Shown here piece after piece: positions 24,891 through 33,249 of a stretch of 64,000 nt of DNA. Source of the stretch: Hoeflea sp. (GTDB taxonomy: Bacteria > Pseudomonadota > Alphaproteobacteria > Rhizobiales > Rhizobiaceae). Numbering within the stretch: the stretch's first letter is position 1; each line of letters starts with the position of its first letter. The position numbers and the translations under genes were made by a program. The notes below the pieces were generated by a model. The model was not told the origin of the DNA. It saw only the letters and a list, made by a program, of their open reading frames with translations, and did no database searches. Location of the stretch: positions 124,492 to 188,491 of the forward strand of contig NZ_NVXQ01000007.1 in assembly GCF_002733955.1 (NCBI RefSeq). Reading direction: 5' to 3'.

Positions 24891-25904
24891 TCACCCGGCT
24901 TTCGGGGTGACGAGGTCGGCGATCACATCGCGGATGCCGATGCCCTCGGCGCGGGCCGAGAAAGTCAGCGCCATGCGGTGCTGCAGGATCGGTTCGGCCA
25001 GGGCGCGGACATCATCGATGGAGGGGGCGAGCCTGCCGTCGTAAAGTGCGCGGGCGCGGGCGCAGAGCATCATGGCCTGGCCGGCGCGGGGGCCGGGACC
25101 CCAGGAGACGGTCTGGTCGACCCGGGCATTGCCGTGGCCGGGACGGGCGGCGCGGACGAGCTCAAGAATGGCGTCGACCACCGATTCCGGCACCGGCATC
25201 TGCCGGATCAGCGCCTGGATGGCGATCAGCCGTTCCATGGTGATGGCCGGCCGGGCGACAGCTTCCTGTCCGCCGGTGGTTTCGAGGAGGATGCGCCGTT
25301 CGGCGGCCATTTCGGGATAGGGCACGTCGACCTGCATCAGGAAACGGTCGAGCTGGGCTTCCGGCAGCGGGTAGGTGCCTTCCTGCTCGAGCGGGTTCTG
25401 CGTCGCCAGAACATGGAAGGGCCGTGGCAGATCATGCGGCGCGCCGGCAACGGTGACATGGTATTCCTGCATCGCCTGCAGCAGTGCCGACTGGGTGCGC
25501 GGCGAAGCGCGGTTGATTTCGTCAGCCATCAGCAATTGCGTGAACACCGGGCCGGGGACAAAGCGGAACGAGCGGCGTCCGCCCTCGTCCTGGTCCATGA
25601 CTTCGGAGCCGAGAATGTCGGACGGCATCAGGTCGGGGGTAAACTGGATGCGGTTGGCCGTAAGCCCCAGAACCGAGCCGAGCGTGGTGACAAGCTTGGT
25701 CTTGGCGAGGCCCGGAACGCCGACCAGCAGCGCGTGACCGCCGGAGAGAACCGCCAGCAGGGTCTGCTCGACAACGCTTTCCTGACCGAAAATAACATCC
25801 GAGACCGCTGTCTTGATGGCGGAGATATCGGTCAGTGCCTGTTCGGCCGCAGCGATCACTGCCTTTTCGTCAATCGGCTTGGCGCCAGTGTCGATGCGTC
25901 CCAT
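24891..25904 (-). CDS. MoxR-family AAA+ ATPase
   Basis: A 337-residue AAA_3 ATPase: Walker A is LLVGVPGLAKTKL, with the usual GVPGxAKT; Walker B is QLLMADEINRASP; sensor 1 is LATQNPLEQEGTYPLPEAQL. First gene of the unit MoxR - DUF58 - BatA/DUF4159 - membrane protein. Start is taken at ATG 25904 (MGRIDTGAKP); the open frame reaches 25982 but would run into a repeat element. MoxR proteins act as chaperones that mature von Willebrand-domain partners or metal enzymes; the target here is unknown. Confidence 0.92.
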   Translation of the reverse strand: MGRIDTGAKPIDEKAVIAAAEQALTDISAIKTAVSDVIFGQESVVEQTLLAVLSGGHALLVGVPGLAKTKLVTTLGSVLGLTANRIQFTPDLMPSDILGSEVMDQDEGGRRSFRFVPGPVFTQLLMADEINRASPRTQSALLQAMQEYHVTVAGAPHDLPRPFHVLATQNPLEQEGTYPLPEAQLDRFLMQVDVPYPEMAAERRILLETTGGQEAVARPAITMERLIAIQALIRQMPVPESVVDAILELVRAARPGHGNARVDQTVSWGPGPRAGQAMMLCARARALYDGRLAPSIDDVRALAEPILQHRMALTFSARAEGIGIRDVIADLVTPKAG

Positions 25905-25923
25905 GGGTTTCTCCGCGCGTTCT

Positions 25924-26034
25924 GGTTCTACAGCGCCGCGCATCCAATCGGAGGCGCAAAGGTCGCTGCAACACTTTAACATGATGCATGTGCGCTATCG
26001 TTCAATGGATCCGTTTGGACGCGACATGCATTAG
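25924..26034 (+). repeat. GATGCATGT palindromic repeat, copy 3 (longest)
   Basis: The fullest of the three copies: GGTTCTACAGCGCCGCGC, GGCGCAAAGGTCGCTG, ACACTTTAACATGATGCATG, GTTCAATGGATCCGTTTGGAC and GACATGCATTAG. It seems to be two joined hairpins and lies between the divergent MoxR and DUF1285 genes, so here it cannot be a simple transcript-end signal for both neighbours. Similar sequences are widespread in Rhizobium-type genomes as I recall them. Confidence 0.75.
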
Positions 26035-26123
26035 GCTCGCAAACAGCTTATTCTACGCTGAAAGGCTGACAAGAGCCGTAGAGATGACTATCTGGTTACC
26101 TCTAACCATAGCTGGACAGGACA

Positions 26124-26744
26124 ATGGCAAAAACAAGGACCGACATGAAATCAGATCCGGCAGATCTTGCCGCGATGATTTCGCGCGCCCAGGCCGACCG
26201 AAATGCCGGCAAGGACGGATTGCCGCCGGTTGAGCGCTGGAATCCGGACTATTGTGGCGATATCGACATGGAAATCCGGGCAGATGGCACCTGGTTCTAC
26301 ATGGGCACGCCGATCGGACGCCCGGCACTGGTGCGGCTTTTTTCCACCGTTTTGCGCCGGGACGAGGATGAAAAGACCTACCTCGTCACGCCTGTGGAAA
26401 AGATCGGAATTCGTGTCGTCGACGCACCGTTCCTGGCGGTTGAGATGAGTGTGAGCGAGGAAGACGGCGAACAGGTGCTGACTTTCCGCACCAATGTCGG
26501 CGACGTGGTGCGCGCGGGACCGGACAATCCGCTGCGATTCGCCGTCACCGGCGAGACCGATCAGCTCAAGCCCTACATCCTGGTGCGCGGCCGGCTGGAA
26601 GCGCTGGTCAACCGGGCGGTGACCTACGACCTTCTGGCGTTGGGCAAGGAAGTCGAAATCGACGGCGAGGCGATCTATGCGGTCCGCTCTGCCGGATCGG
26701 TGTTTCCGATCATGCCGATGGCCCGGCTGGAGGCGGAGGCTTGA
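26124..26744 (+). CDS. DUF1285-domain protein
   Basis: A 206-residue cytosolic protein made of a DUF1285 domain: PPVERWNPDYCGDIDMEIRA, GTWFYMGTPIGRPALVRLFS, VLRRDEDEKTYLVTPVEK and VGDVVRAGPDNPLRF. Structure of such proteins is a beta-rich fold of unknown function. The first of three coupled genes: the NUDIX gene starts with TTG overlapping this stop (TTGA). Confidence 0.88.
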   Translation: MAKTRTDMKSDPADLAAMISRAQADRNAGKDGLPPVERWNPDYCGDIDMEIRADGTWFYMGTPIGRPALVRLFSTVLRRDEDEKTYLVTPVEKIGIRVVDAPFLAVEMSVSEEDGEQVLTFRTNVGDVVRAGPDNPLRFAVTGETDQLKPYILVRGRLEALVNRAVTYDLLALGKEVEIDGEAIYAVRSAGSVFPIMPMARLEAEA

Positions 26745-27400
26745 CGGATACGGTCTCGGCAATGCCGCCGGTGTTTGATGCCAGCGATTTCCGGGCGCGG
26801 GCGCAACAGCATAATCCCGAGCATGCCTTTGGCGCAGAGCCGGCGCATCTGGGCCACGGCGATCACGTGCTCAATCCGGACCTGGTGTCCGGGCTGGTTG
26901 ACGTGAAGCTGCGCGAGGCGGCGGTGCTGGTGCCGGTGACCGATACCGGGCCGGAGGCGCAGGTGATCCTGACGCGCCGGGCCACCGCCATGCGCAAGCA
27001 TTCGGGCCAGGTGGCGTTTCCGGGCGGGGCTGTCGACCCGGAAGACGACAGCGTGGAAACCGCGGCGATGCGCGAGGCCGAGGAAGAGATCGGGCTCGAC
27101 CGCCGCTTTGTCGAGCCGGTCGGCCGGCTTCCGGTTTACATGACCACCACCGGGTTCCGCATCACGCCGGTGCTGGCGGTGGTGCATCCGGGCTTCACGC
27201 TGACCGCCAATCCCGACGAGGTGGATGCGGTGTTCGAGACCCCGCTCTCCTTTCTGATGACCCAGGCCAACCACAGGCGTGAAAGCCGGGTCTGGGAAGG
27301 CATCGAGCGGCATTACTACGTCATGCCCTATGGCGAGCATTACATCTGGGGTGTGACCGCCGGCATTATCCGCACCATGTATGAAAGGCTCTATGCATGA
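26741..27400 (+). CDS. NUDIX hydrolase, CoA-pyrophosphatase type
   Basis: A 219-residue NUDIX enzyme. The box FPGGAVDPEDDSVETAAMRE followed by AEEEIGL is complete, and the preceding VILTRRATAMRKHSGQVAFP carries the UPF0035/CoA-binding LLTxRxxxLRxHxGQVxFPGG signature, so cleavage of CoA to 4'-phosphopantetheine is the best guess. Starts at TTG 26741, inside the preceding stop (TTGA), with GGAGGCGGAGG just upstream. It overlaps cca by ATGA. Confidence 0.9.
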   Translation: MTDTVSAMPPVFDASDFRARAQQHNPEHAFGAEPAHLGHGDHVLNPDLVSGLVDVKLREAAVLVPVTDTGPEAQVILTRRATAMRKHSGQVAFPGGAVDPEDDSVETAAMREAEEEIGLDRRFVEPVGRLPVYMTTTGFRITPVLAVVHPGFTLTANPDEVDAVFETPLSFLMTQANHRRESRVWEGIERHYYVMPYGEHYIWGVTAGIIRTMYERLYA

Positions 27401-28647
27401 GCACTGAAGCGAACGTGGCCGATGAGGGCTGGTTCAAGGACGCAGCGCTTGGCCGGATCTTTGCGCTGCTCAATGATGAGGGCGAAGAGGTCCGGGTGGT
27501 CGGCGGTGCGGTGCGCAATTCGCTGATGGGCGAGGCGGTGACCGATACCGATCTGGCCACCACATGGGCGCCGGAACAGGTGGTGGCGCGGGCGGAAGCC
27601 GCCGGCATTCGCGCGGTGCCGACCGGGATTGATCACGGCACGGTGACACTGGTGATCGACGGGCGCGGCTTCGAGATCACCACGCTCAGGCATGACGCGG
27701 AGACCGACGGCCGGCGGGCCAAGGTGAATTTCGGCCAGGACTGGCAGGTCGATGCCGAACGGCGGGATTTCACCATCAATGCGCTTTATGCCAACAGCGA
27801 CGGGATGGTGATCGACCTTGTCGGCGGGCTTGAGGACATTGCCACGCGCACGGTGCGGTTCATCGGCGATGCCGATGCCCGCATTGCCGAGGACTATCTG
27901 CGGGTCTTACGCTATTTTCGTTTCTTTGCCCATTACGGCGCCGGGCGGCCGGATGCGAGCGCGCTGAAGGCCTGCGCCCGGGCGCGCGGAAGCCTTGGAA
28001 AACTGTCTTCGGAACGGGTCTGGAAAGAGCTCAAGACCCTGCTCAAGGCGCGCGATCCCGGACGGGCCTTGCTGTGGATGCGGCAATCGGGCGTGCTGGC
28101 GGCGGTGCTGCCCGAGAGCGAAAAATGGGGCATCGATTCCATCGGCCCGCTGATTGCCACCGAGACGGCGCTCGACTGGGAGCCGGATCCGATGCTGCGG
28201 CTGATGGCCATGGTACCGCCGGATACGGCGCGCATGCGCGAGCTTGCGCAGCGGCTGAAGATGTCGCGGGCCGAGACCGACCGTCTGGTCAAGTGGACGG
28301 AGGCACCGGTGGTCAAGCCGACGCTGGCAATCACGGCGCTGGACCGGCTGCTTTACACTTACGGCGTGGAGCCGCTGACCGATCGCATCCGGCTGTCGCT
28401 GGTCTCGGCACGCAGCCGCACGGAAAGCGATCCCGCGGCGCTGACCGATACCGCCGGCCACAGCCGCCATCTGGCCCGTGCCCTCGCGTGGGAACGGCCG
28501 GTGTTTCCTGTTGCCGGGGCGGACCTGATCGCCAGGGGAATCAAGCCCGGCCCGGAGATGGGCGCACAACTTGCCGCGCTCGAAGAGCGCTGGGTCGAGA
28601 GCAATTTCAAGCTCGACAAGGCCGCATTGCTCGACGATGCGGACTGA
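27397..28647 (+). CDS. cca: CCA-adding tRNA nucleotidyltransferase
   Basis: A 416-residue class II polymerase-beta-like nucleotidyltransferase that builds or repairs the CCA 3' end of tRNAs. Motifs: VRVVGGAVRNSLMG, DTDLATTWAP with the metal-binding D-x-D, RRDFTINALYANSDG, and the EDYLRVLRYFRF tRNA-binding helix. The C-terminal half is helical and less conserved, as usual. Third gene of the DUF1285-NUDIX-cca unit, a typical Rhizobiales arrangement. Confidence 0.93.
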   Translation: MSTEANVADEGWFKDAALGRIFALLNDEGEEVRVVGGAVRNSLMGEAVTDTDLATTWAPEQVVARAEAAGIRAVPTGIDHGTVTLVIDGRGFEITTLRHDAETDGRRAKVNFGQDWQVDAERRDFTINALYANSDGMVIDLVGGLEDIATRTVRFIGDADARIAEDYLRVLRYFRFFAHYGAGRPDASALKACARARGSLGKLSSERVWKELKTLLKARDPGRALLWMRQSGVLAAVLPESEKWGIDSIGPLIATETALDWEPDPMLRLMAMVPPDTARMRELAQRLKMSRAETDRLVKWTEAPVVKPTLAITALDRLLYTYGVEPLTDRIRLSLVSARSRTESDPAALTDTAGHSRHLARALAWERPVFPVAGADLIARGIKPGPEMGAQLAALEERWVESNFKLDKAALLDDAD

Positions 28648-28671
28648 CCGTCAACGGCGACGTGATGCGCG

Positions 28672-28857
28672 TCAGGCGGCGTCGGTTTCCTCGAGCGTGC
28701 GTTCCTTGATCTGCTCAACAATCGACGGGCGAATGATGGTTTCGCCGTGGGTCTGGCGCAGGTGATCGATGGCCCGCGATACGATTTCCGCCTCGCTGTC
28801 GGCACGCGTGTGCCATTCGCAACCGGGGACGAGGGATCCGCAATGGAAGGTCTTCAT
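28672..28857 (-). CDS. DUF1059-domain protein
   Basis: A 61-residue protein, MKTFHCGSLVPGCEWHTRAD..., matching DUF1059: two cysteines (C6, C13) with H16 and a later HLRQTHGE pair suggest a small metal-binding fold. The ATG at 28857 has AGGAG 8-9 nt upstream; an upstream open stretch to 28938 looks untranslated. It converges with cca, 24 nt apart. Role unknown. Confidence 0.85.
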   Translation of the reverse strand: MKTFHCGSLVPGCEWHTRADSEAEIVSRAIDHLRQTHGETIIRPSIVEQIKERTLEETDAA

Positions 28858-29053
28858 GGCTGTCTCCTCTTTTCGATGCTTCAAACCATAAATCCGCAAA
28901 GCCTGTCCTCTTGGCCTTGCAGAGATGAAGCATAGCACGGATTGCCGCCATTTGCAGCTTCAGTGGCGACTGCCATGGCTCGCGAAAGGCTGGCAACTGC
29001 CAAAGGTCCGGCATAGGGTCGGGTCATTCGAATCTCAATGAAATGGATTTCCC

Positions 29054-29866
29054 TTGCAGTACCAAGACAGACTGGACTTTGCCGTCGAACTCGCCCGGCG
29101 CGCCGGCGCTTTTGCCAAAACGCATTTTGAAGCCATCGACACGCTCGTCATCGAGAGCAAGGGGCACCAGGATCTGGTCTCGAATGCCGACAAGGACACC
29201 GAGACACTCATCCGCGATGCCCTTGAAGAGCATTGGCCCGATGACGGCATTGTCGGCGAGGAACATGGCCGCAAGACCGGCACCAGCGGCTTTGACTGGG
29301 TCATCGATCCGATCGATGGTACCGCCAATTTCGTCCGCGGATTGCCGCAATGGTGCGTGGCAATCGCCTGCGCCAGGGATGGCGAGGCCGTGGTCGGGGT
29401 GATTTTCGAGCCGTCTTCGGGCGAGATGTTCACGGCGACAAAAGGCGGCGGCGCCTTCGTCAACGGCAAGCCGATGCGGGTGGCGCAGACCGGCGACATG
29501 GGGCAGGGCTCGGTCGGGATCGGGTTTTCCGGGCGCTTGCCGGGAATGAAGGCCGTGACCGCGCTGACCATGGTTGTCGAACGCGGCGGCGTGTTCTTCC
29601 GCAATGCGTCGGGCGCGCTGATGCTGGCCTATGTCGCAGCGGGCCGGTTGATCGGCTATCTCGAGGAGTTCATGAATTCCTGGGATTGCGTGGCCGGGAT
29701 GCTGATGATCGAGGAAGCCGGCGGCATCATCGTCAAGCCCGATCCGAAGACCAGCCTCGATCATGGCACGGTGGTGATTTGTGGCGGCCCAAACATCTTC
29801 GCCGAGATCAACGAAATCGCCGAAGCGAGTTTCCAGCCGCTCGAGGGGGCTGCTTCGTCCGGGTGA
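29054..29866 (+). CDS. Inositol monophosphatase-family protein
   Basis: A 270-residue Mg-dependent phosphatase of the IMPase/HisN/SuhB family. The motifs EEHGR, DWVIDPIDGTANFVRGLP and the late SWDCVAGMLMIEEAGG give the full set of metal ligands. The start is a TTG at 29054 since the frame is closed by a TGA at 29039 and no ATG lies near. Possible substrates are inositol phosphate, histidinol phosphate or 3'-phosphoadenosine 5'-phosphate; sequence alone does not tell. Stands alone with 89 nt before the next gene. Confidence 0.88.
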   Translation: MQYQDRLDFAVELARRAGAFAKTHFEAIDTLVIESKGHQDLVSNADKDTETLIRDALEEHWPDDGIVGEEHGRKTGTSGFDWVIDPIDGTANFVRGLPQWCVAIACARDGEAVVGVIFEPSSGEMFTATKGGGAFVNGKPMRVAQTGDMGQGSVGIGFSGRLPGMKAVTALTMVVERGGVFFRNASGALMLAYVAAGRLIGYLEEFMNSWDCVAGMLMIEEAGGIIVKPDPKTSLDHGTVVICGGPNIFAEINEIAEASFQPLEGAASSG

Positions 29867-29955
29867 AGGCCGGAGCAGTCCGTCATTCGAATTCGTTAAC
29901 CTTGTTTTGCTATCCCTGATCATCACGATGTTGCCTCAGGGAGCGGGATTTCGGG

Positions 29956-30402
29956 ATGATCGGGGGAATGGACTCGTTTGACGCTGTTCTCGATCGCGTG
30001 AGCACCGAGCGGGAAGAGGCCCACTCGCACGGATCCGGACGCTGGACGGCCATGCGCGGCTGGAATTCCAGTTTTGTTGCAGCTGCCTTCAGGTCACATC
30101 CCTGGCCGAGCAGGGCAAAGCTTGAAACAGTCGCTCCGGCGGTCGCTGCCGACGTGCCGACGCCGGCGGCAAGGCCGGAACCGGCCATCGACACGTCACC
30201 TTTCACACGGGTTAGCCCCGAAGACGTTGCCGAGGACATCAACCTCCTTGCCACCGATACGCCGGCCGAGTTGAAATCGAAACGGCGGAGATTCGCGCGG
30301 ATCAATCACCCCGACCGGGTGCCGATGGAATGGCGCCAGGCAGCAACGACCCGGATGAAGATCGCCAATCACATGGTCGACGAGGCCCTGCGCAGGCTCT
30401 GA
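29956..30402 (+). CDS. J-domain protein with C-terminal J motif
   Basis: A 148-residue protein whose last ~60 residues form a DnaJ-like domain: DVAEDINLLATDTPAELKS, RRRFARINHPDRVP with the HPD triad, and RMKIANHMVDEALRRL. The N-terminal half is low-complexity (Ala/Pro-rich, about 70-90) with RGWNSSFVAAAF. The J domain at the C-terminus, and the absence of Cys or Gly/Phe regions, put it in the type III group that targets Hsp70 to special clients. No membrane segment. Partner unknown. Confidence 0.78.
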   Translation: MIGGMDSFDAVLDRVSTEREEAHSHGSGRWTAMRGWNSSFVAAAFRSHPWPSRAKLETVAPAVAADVPTPAARPEPAIDTSPFTRVSPEDVAEDINLLATDTPAELKSKRRRFARINHPDRVPMEWRQAATTRMKIANHMVDEALRRL

Positions 30403-30471
30403 GTGTCTGGCATATGATGCAGACGCCGCCGATCCGAAATCTTCGCGTTCAGATCCGGTTGCTGTTCTCGC

Positions 30472-31383
30472 TCAGGGATACATCACCACGGGCGGCAGCG
30501 AGGACAGGATCGAGGTAACGTTGCCGCCGGTCTTCAGCCCGAAGATGGTGCCGCGGTCATAGAGCAGGTTGAACTCGACATAACGGCCGCGGCGGATCAG
30601 CTGCTCGGTGCGCTCCTGGTTGGTCCAGGGCGTGTTGAAATTGGCGCGCACGATCTTCGGGTAGACCACATTGAAGGCGCGGCCGACATCCTGGGTGAAG
30701 GCGAAGTCGGCCTCCCATCCACCATTCCCGGCATCGCTGTGCTGCCAGTCATAGAAGATGCCGCCGGTGCCGCGGGCCTCGTTGCGGTGCGGCAGGTAAA
30801 AATACTCGTCGCACCAGGCCTTGAACTTCGGATAGTCGGCGACTGCGTGGCGGGTGCAGGCAATCTCCATCGCGCGGTGGAACAGCATGGTGTCGGCATC
30901 GGTCTGGCTGCGTCGGTTGTCGAGCACTGGGGTAAGGTCGGCGCCGCCGCCAAACCAGTGGCTGGTGGTCACCACCATGCGGGTGTTCATGTGCACGGTC
31001 GGCACATGCGGATTGGTGGGGTGGGCGATCAGCGAGATGCCGGAAGCCCAGAAGCGCGGGTCTTCTTCTGCACCTGGAATCTGGGCACGGAATTCGGGTG
31101 AGAATTCGCCATGAACGGTGGAGGTGTGGACGCCGACCTTTTCGAACAGCCGGCCCTTCATGATCGACATGGTGCCGCCGCCGCCAGCACCTTCGTCACG
31201 CAGCCACGGGGTGCGCTCGAAACGTCCCGGTTCTCCGGTTGCCTGCGGATGGTCGACTTCATCCTCGAGCGCTTCGAAGCTCAGGCAGATCTGGTCGCGC
31301 AGCTTTTCAAACCAGGCGCGTGCATTGGTCTTCTTGTCCTCGATGTCGTCGGGCAGGCCGACCGGCAAGGTTGGGCGTTTCAT
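30472..31383 (-). CDS. hemF: Oxygen-dependent coproporphyrinogen III oxidase
   Basis: Aerobic haem synthesis: oxidative decarboxylation of coproporphyrinogen III to protoporphyrinogen IX. The 303-residue length fits HemF. Visible: [60 protein letters not shown] and [20 protein letters not shown]. The start is taken as ATG 31383 ([11 protein letters not shown]), preceded by GAGG; an in-frame ATG at 31395 would add four residues. Divergent from the small conserved gene at 31539. Confidence 0.96.
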   Translation of the reverse strand: MKRPTLPVGLPDDIEDKKTNARAWFEKLRDQICLSFEALEDEVDHPQATGEPGRFERTPWLRDEGAGGGGTMSIMKGRLFEKVGVHTSTVHGEFSPEFRAQIPGAEEDPRFWASGISLIAHPTNPHVPTVHMNTRMVVTTSHWFGGGADLTPVLDNRRSQTDADTMLFHRAMEIACTRHAVADYPKFKAWCDEYFYLPHRNEARGTGGIFYDWQHSDAGNGGWEADFAFTQDVGRAFNVVYPKIVRANFNTPWTNQERTEQLIRRGRYVEFNLLYDRGTIFGLKTGGNVTSILSSLPPVVMYP

Positions 31384-31538
31384 GGGGAGCCTCATAATGG
31401 ATTTGGGGCAGTCATAGCAGCAGCGGCGGCGTGATGTAACCACAGCATTGCAGCCCGATTGCCGCAGTTTGAACAAGACTCGCCCACACTTTGGAATTGG
31501 GTTAAAGTTGAGGAAGCCATGAAGGCCGAGGACAGACC

Positions 31539-31808
31539 ATGAGACGGTACCAGCAACGCCCGCCGCTTGAAGGGCTGCGCCGCGAGATTGCCCGTGCGCG
31601 GCAGGAAAAATCCGAAGGCAAGTCAACCAGCGGCTTTGTGCGCGAGACCTACCGGCTGAGCCGCGGCCAAGCGCGCGACAAGGCGCGGGAATGGTTTTCG
31701 ACCTGGCCCAAGGCCGCCTACTGGACGGAAGTCGAGAGCTGGCGGCCCCTGCCGGGCGAGGGCGACGAGATCGAATTCACCATGCGAAGACTGCCGACGG
31801 CGGACTGA
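31539..31808 (+). CDS. Small conserved hypothetical protein
   Basis: An 89-residue basic, soluble protein ([20 protein letters not shown]..., [30 protein letters not shown]). No domain recognised. Its position next to hemF, codon use like its neighbours and a clear ATG argue that it is real; I believe similar short proteins occur in other Rhizobiales. Converges with soxR at 16 nt. Confidence 0.65.
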   Translation: MRRYQQRPPLEGLRREIARARQEKSEGKSTSGFVRETYRLSRGQARDKAREWFSTWPKAAYWTEVESWRPLPGEGDEIEFTMRRLPTAD

Positions 31809-31823
31809 TCTGCCGGTTTCGTT

Positions 31824-32297
31824 TCAGGTCGACGTCTCCCCGATTGATGTCTGCACGACCAGACGCGGGCCGGTTCCGGTCTGACTTGCCTTGTCCCCCG
31901 GATTGTAGAGCTTGCAGGTCTCGAGCGACAGGCAACCGCAGCCGATGCAGCCGTCGAGCCGGTCACGCAACCGTTCCAGCATGCCGATACGTTCATCGAG
32001 ATGGGCGCGGAAGCCACGGCTGATCTTTTCCCAGTCGCGCTTGTTGGGCGTGCGCTCAAGCGGCAGCTGTTTGAGCTGGGCGCGGATCTCTTCGAGTGAA
32101 AATCCCAGCTGCTGGGCAATCAGGATGAAGGACAGCCGCCGGATATCCGAGCGCAGGAACATCCGCTTGCCGCCGGGCGTGCGTCGCGCAGCGACCAATC
32201 CCTCATCGTCGTAATAGCGGATCGCCGACACCGCCAGCCCGGTGCGGCTCGCCACTTCGCCTATGGTGAGAAGACCCTGCCTGTCGGATGCCGGCAT
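31824..32297 (-). CDS. soxR: Redox-sensitive transcriptional activator SoxR
   Basis: A 157-residue MerR-family regulator. N-terminal winged helix-turn-helix LLTIGEVASRTGLAVSAIRYY is followed by the dimerisation helix and the [2Fe-2S] cluster ligands in CIGCGCLSLETC, the diagnostic C-x2-C-x-C-x5-C pattern. Oxidation of the cluster by redox-cycling drugs or superoxide turns it into an activator. Start at ATG 32297. Divergent from a VOC-family gene with a sox box in between, so regulation of that gene is strongly implied. No soxS is seen, as usual outside enterics. Confidence 0.95.
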   Translation of the reverse strand: MPASDRQGLLTIGEVASRTGLAVSAIRYYDDEGLVAARRTPGGKRMFLRSDIRRLSFILIAQQLGFSLEEIRAQLKQLPLERTPNKRDWEKISRGFRAHLDERIGMLERLRDRLDGCIGCGCLSLETCKLYNPGDKASQTGTGPRLVVQTSIGETST

Positions 32298-32311
32298 GAT
32301 GAAAAAACCTC

Positions 32312-32342
32312 TTGACCTCAAGTTCACTTGAGAAAGTAGCAT
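32312..32342 (+). promoter_or_regulatory. SoxR box in a 19-bp-spacer promoter
   Basis: TTGACC (-35, 32312-32317) and TAGCAT (-10, 32337-32342) are separated by 19 bp, the overlong spacer typical of MerR-family activated promoters. The spacer holds CCTCAAGTTCACTTGAG (32316-32332), a near-perfect match to the SoxR operator. Points toward the VOC gene at 32386. Confidence 0.85.
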
Positions 32343-32385
32343 GGTTTTCATCACAGGCAAGATATAGAGAAAACAGGAGTATCCG

Positions 32386-32769
32386 ATGGCCCAGTCCAAC
32401 CTCGAACATGTCAATTTCACTGTGGCTGATGCGCCCGCGACAGCCAGGTGGCTGTGCGATGTCTTCGGCTGGAAGATCCGCTGGCAGGGGCCGGCGCAGA
32501 ATGGCGGCCACTCGATCCATGTCGGCACCGACGATGCCTATCTGGCGATCTTCACACCGAGGGCATCGCGCGAACGCGGGGGCACCGAGAAAGACCGGGT
32601 CGGCAATCTCAACCATGTCGGGATCACGGTTTCCGATCTCGATGCGGTAGAAACGAAGATCAAGGCGCTGGGCTACAAGCCTTACAATCACGACGACTAC
32701 GAACCCGGCCGCCGGTTCTATTTCGATGACGACAACGGGATCGAGTTCGAGGTGGTGAGCTATGACTGA
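32386..32769 (+). CDS. VOC/glyoxalase-family protein under SoxR control
   Basis: A 127-residue vicinal-oxygen-chelate fold protein with two beta-alpha-beta-beta-beta halves (LEHVNFTVADAPATARWL and LNHVGITVSDLDAVETKIKA). It has candidate metal or substrate residues H8, H94-region and E124-region (GIEFEVVSYD). Expressed, by inference, when SoxR is oxidised; likely a detoxifying or binding protein for redox-active compounds. The exact reaction is unknown. Confidence 0.85.
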   Translation: MAQSNLEHVNFTVADAPATARWLCDVFGWKIRWQGPAQNGGHSIHVGTDDAYLAIFTPRASRERGGTEKDRVGNLNHVGITVSDLDAVETKIKALGYKPYNHDDYEPGRRFYFDDDNGIEFEVVSYD

Positions 32770-32781
32770 TCTGGCGTGGAG

Positions 32782-33249
32782 CTACAGCCCGAACCGGCGG
32801 TTGATCTCGCCGGCGATGATGGCGACGCTCATGGCGAGGTTGAGGCTTCTGCGGCCTTCGACCATGGGAATGGTCAGCCGGGCATCGGCAGCTTCGTGGA
32901 CCCTCTCCGGAACGCCGGCGCTTTCGCGGCCGAACAGCACCACGTCCTGGTCGGTGATGGTCTGGTCGTTACCATCGGTATAGGGCGTCGCGGATTGGGT
33001 CGTCATCAGCACCAAGCGCCGGTTTTCGGCCTGACGCCAGATCTCGAACTCTTCCCAGCCGTCGTGGCGGGTGAGGTTGGCCATCTCGATATAGTCCATC
33101 CCGGCACGCTTGAGCGACCGGTCGGTCATGTCGAAACCGGCCGGCCCGATGATGTGGATGCCGAGGCCGAGGCAGGCGCCCAGCCGCAGGATCGAGCCTG
33201 TGTTGCCGGGAATGTCGGGTTGGTAGAGTGCGATGAGAGGTTTGGTCAT
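32782..33249 (-). CDS. trmL: tRNA (cytidine/uridine-34-2'-O)-methyltransferase
   Basis: A 155-residue SPOUT methyltransferase: LYQPDIPGNTGSILRLGACL, GLGIHIIGPAGF, FGRESAGVPERVHEAADARL and SLNLAMSVAIIAGE form the trefoil-knot SAM site. It methylates the wobble base of tRNA-Leu isoacceptors. In Rhizobiales trmL often sits beside petABC; here two ABC exporter genes and a 338-nt gap separate them. Converges with the VOC gene, 12 nt apart. Confidence 0.93.
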   Translation of the reverse strand: MTKPLIALYQPDIPGNTGSILRLGACLGLGIHIIGPAGFDMTDRSLKRAGMDYIEMANLTRHDGWEEFEIWRQAENRRLVLMTTQSATPYTDGNDQTITDQDVVLFGRESAGVPERVHEAADARLTIPMVEGRRSLNLAMSVAIIAGEINRRFGL

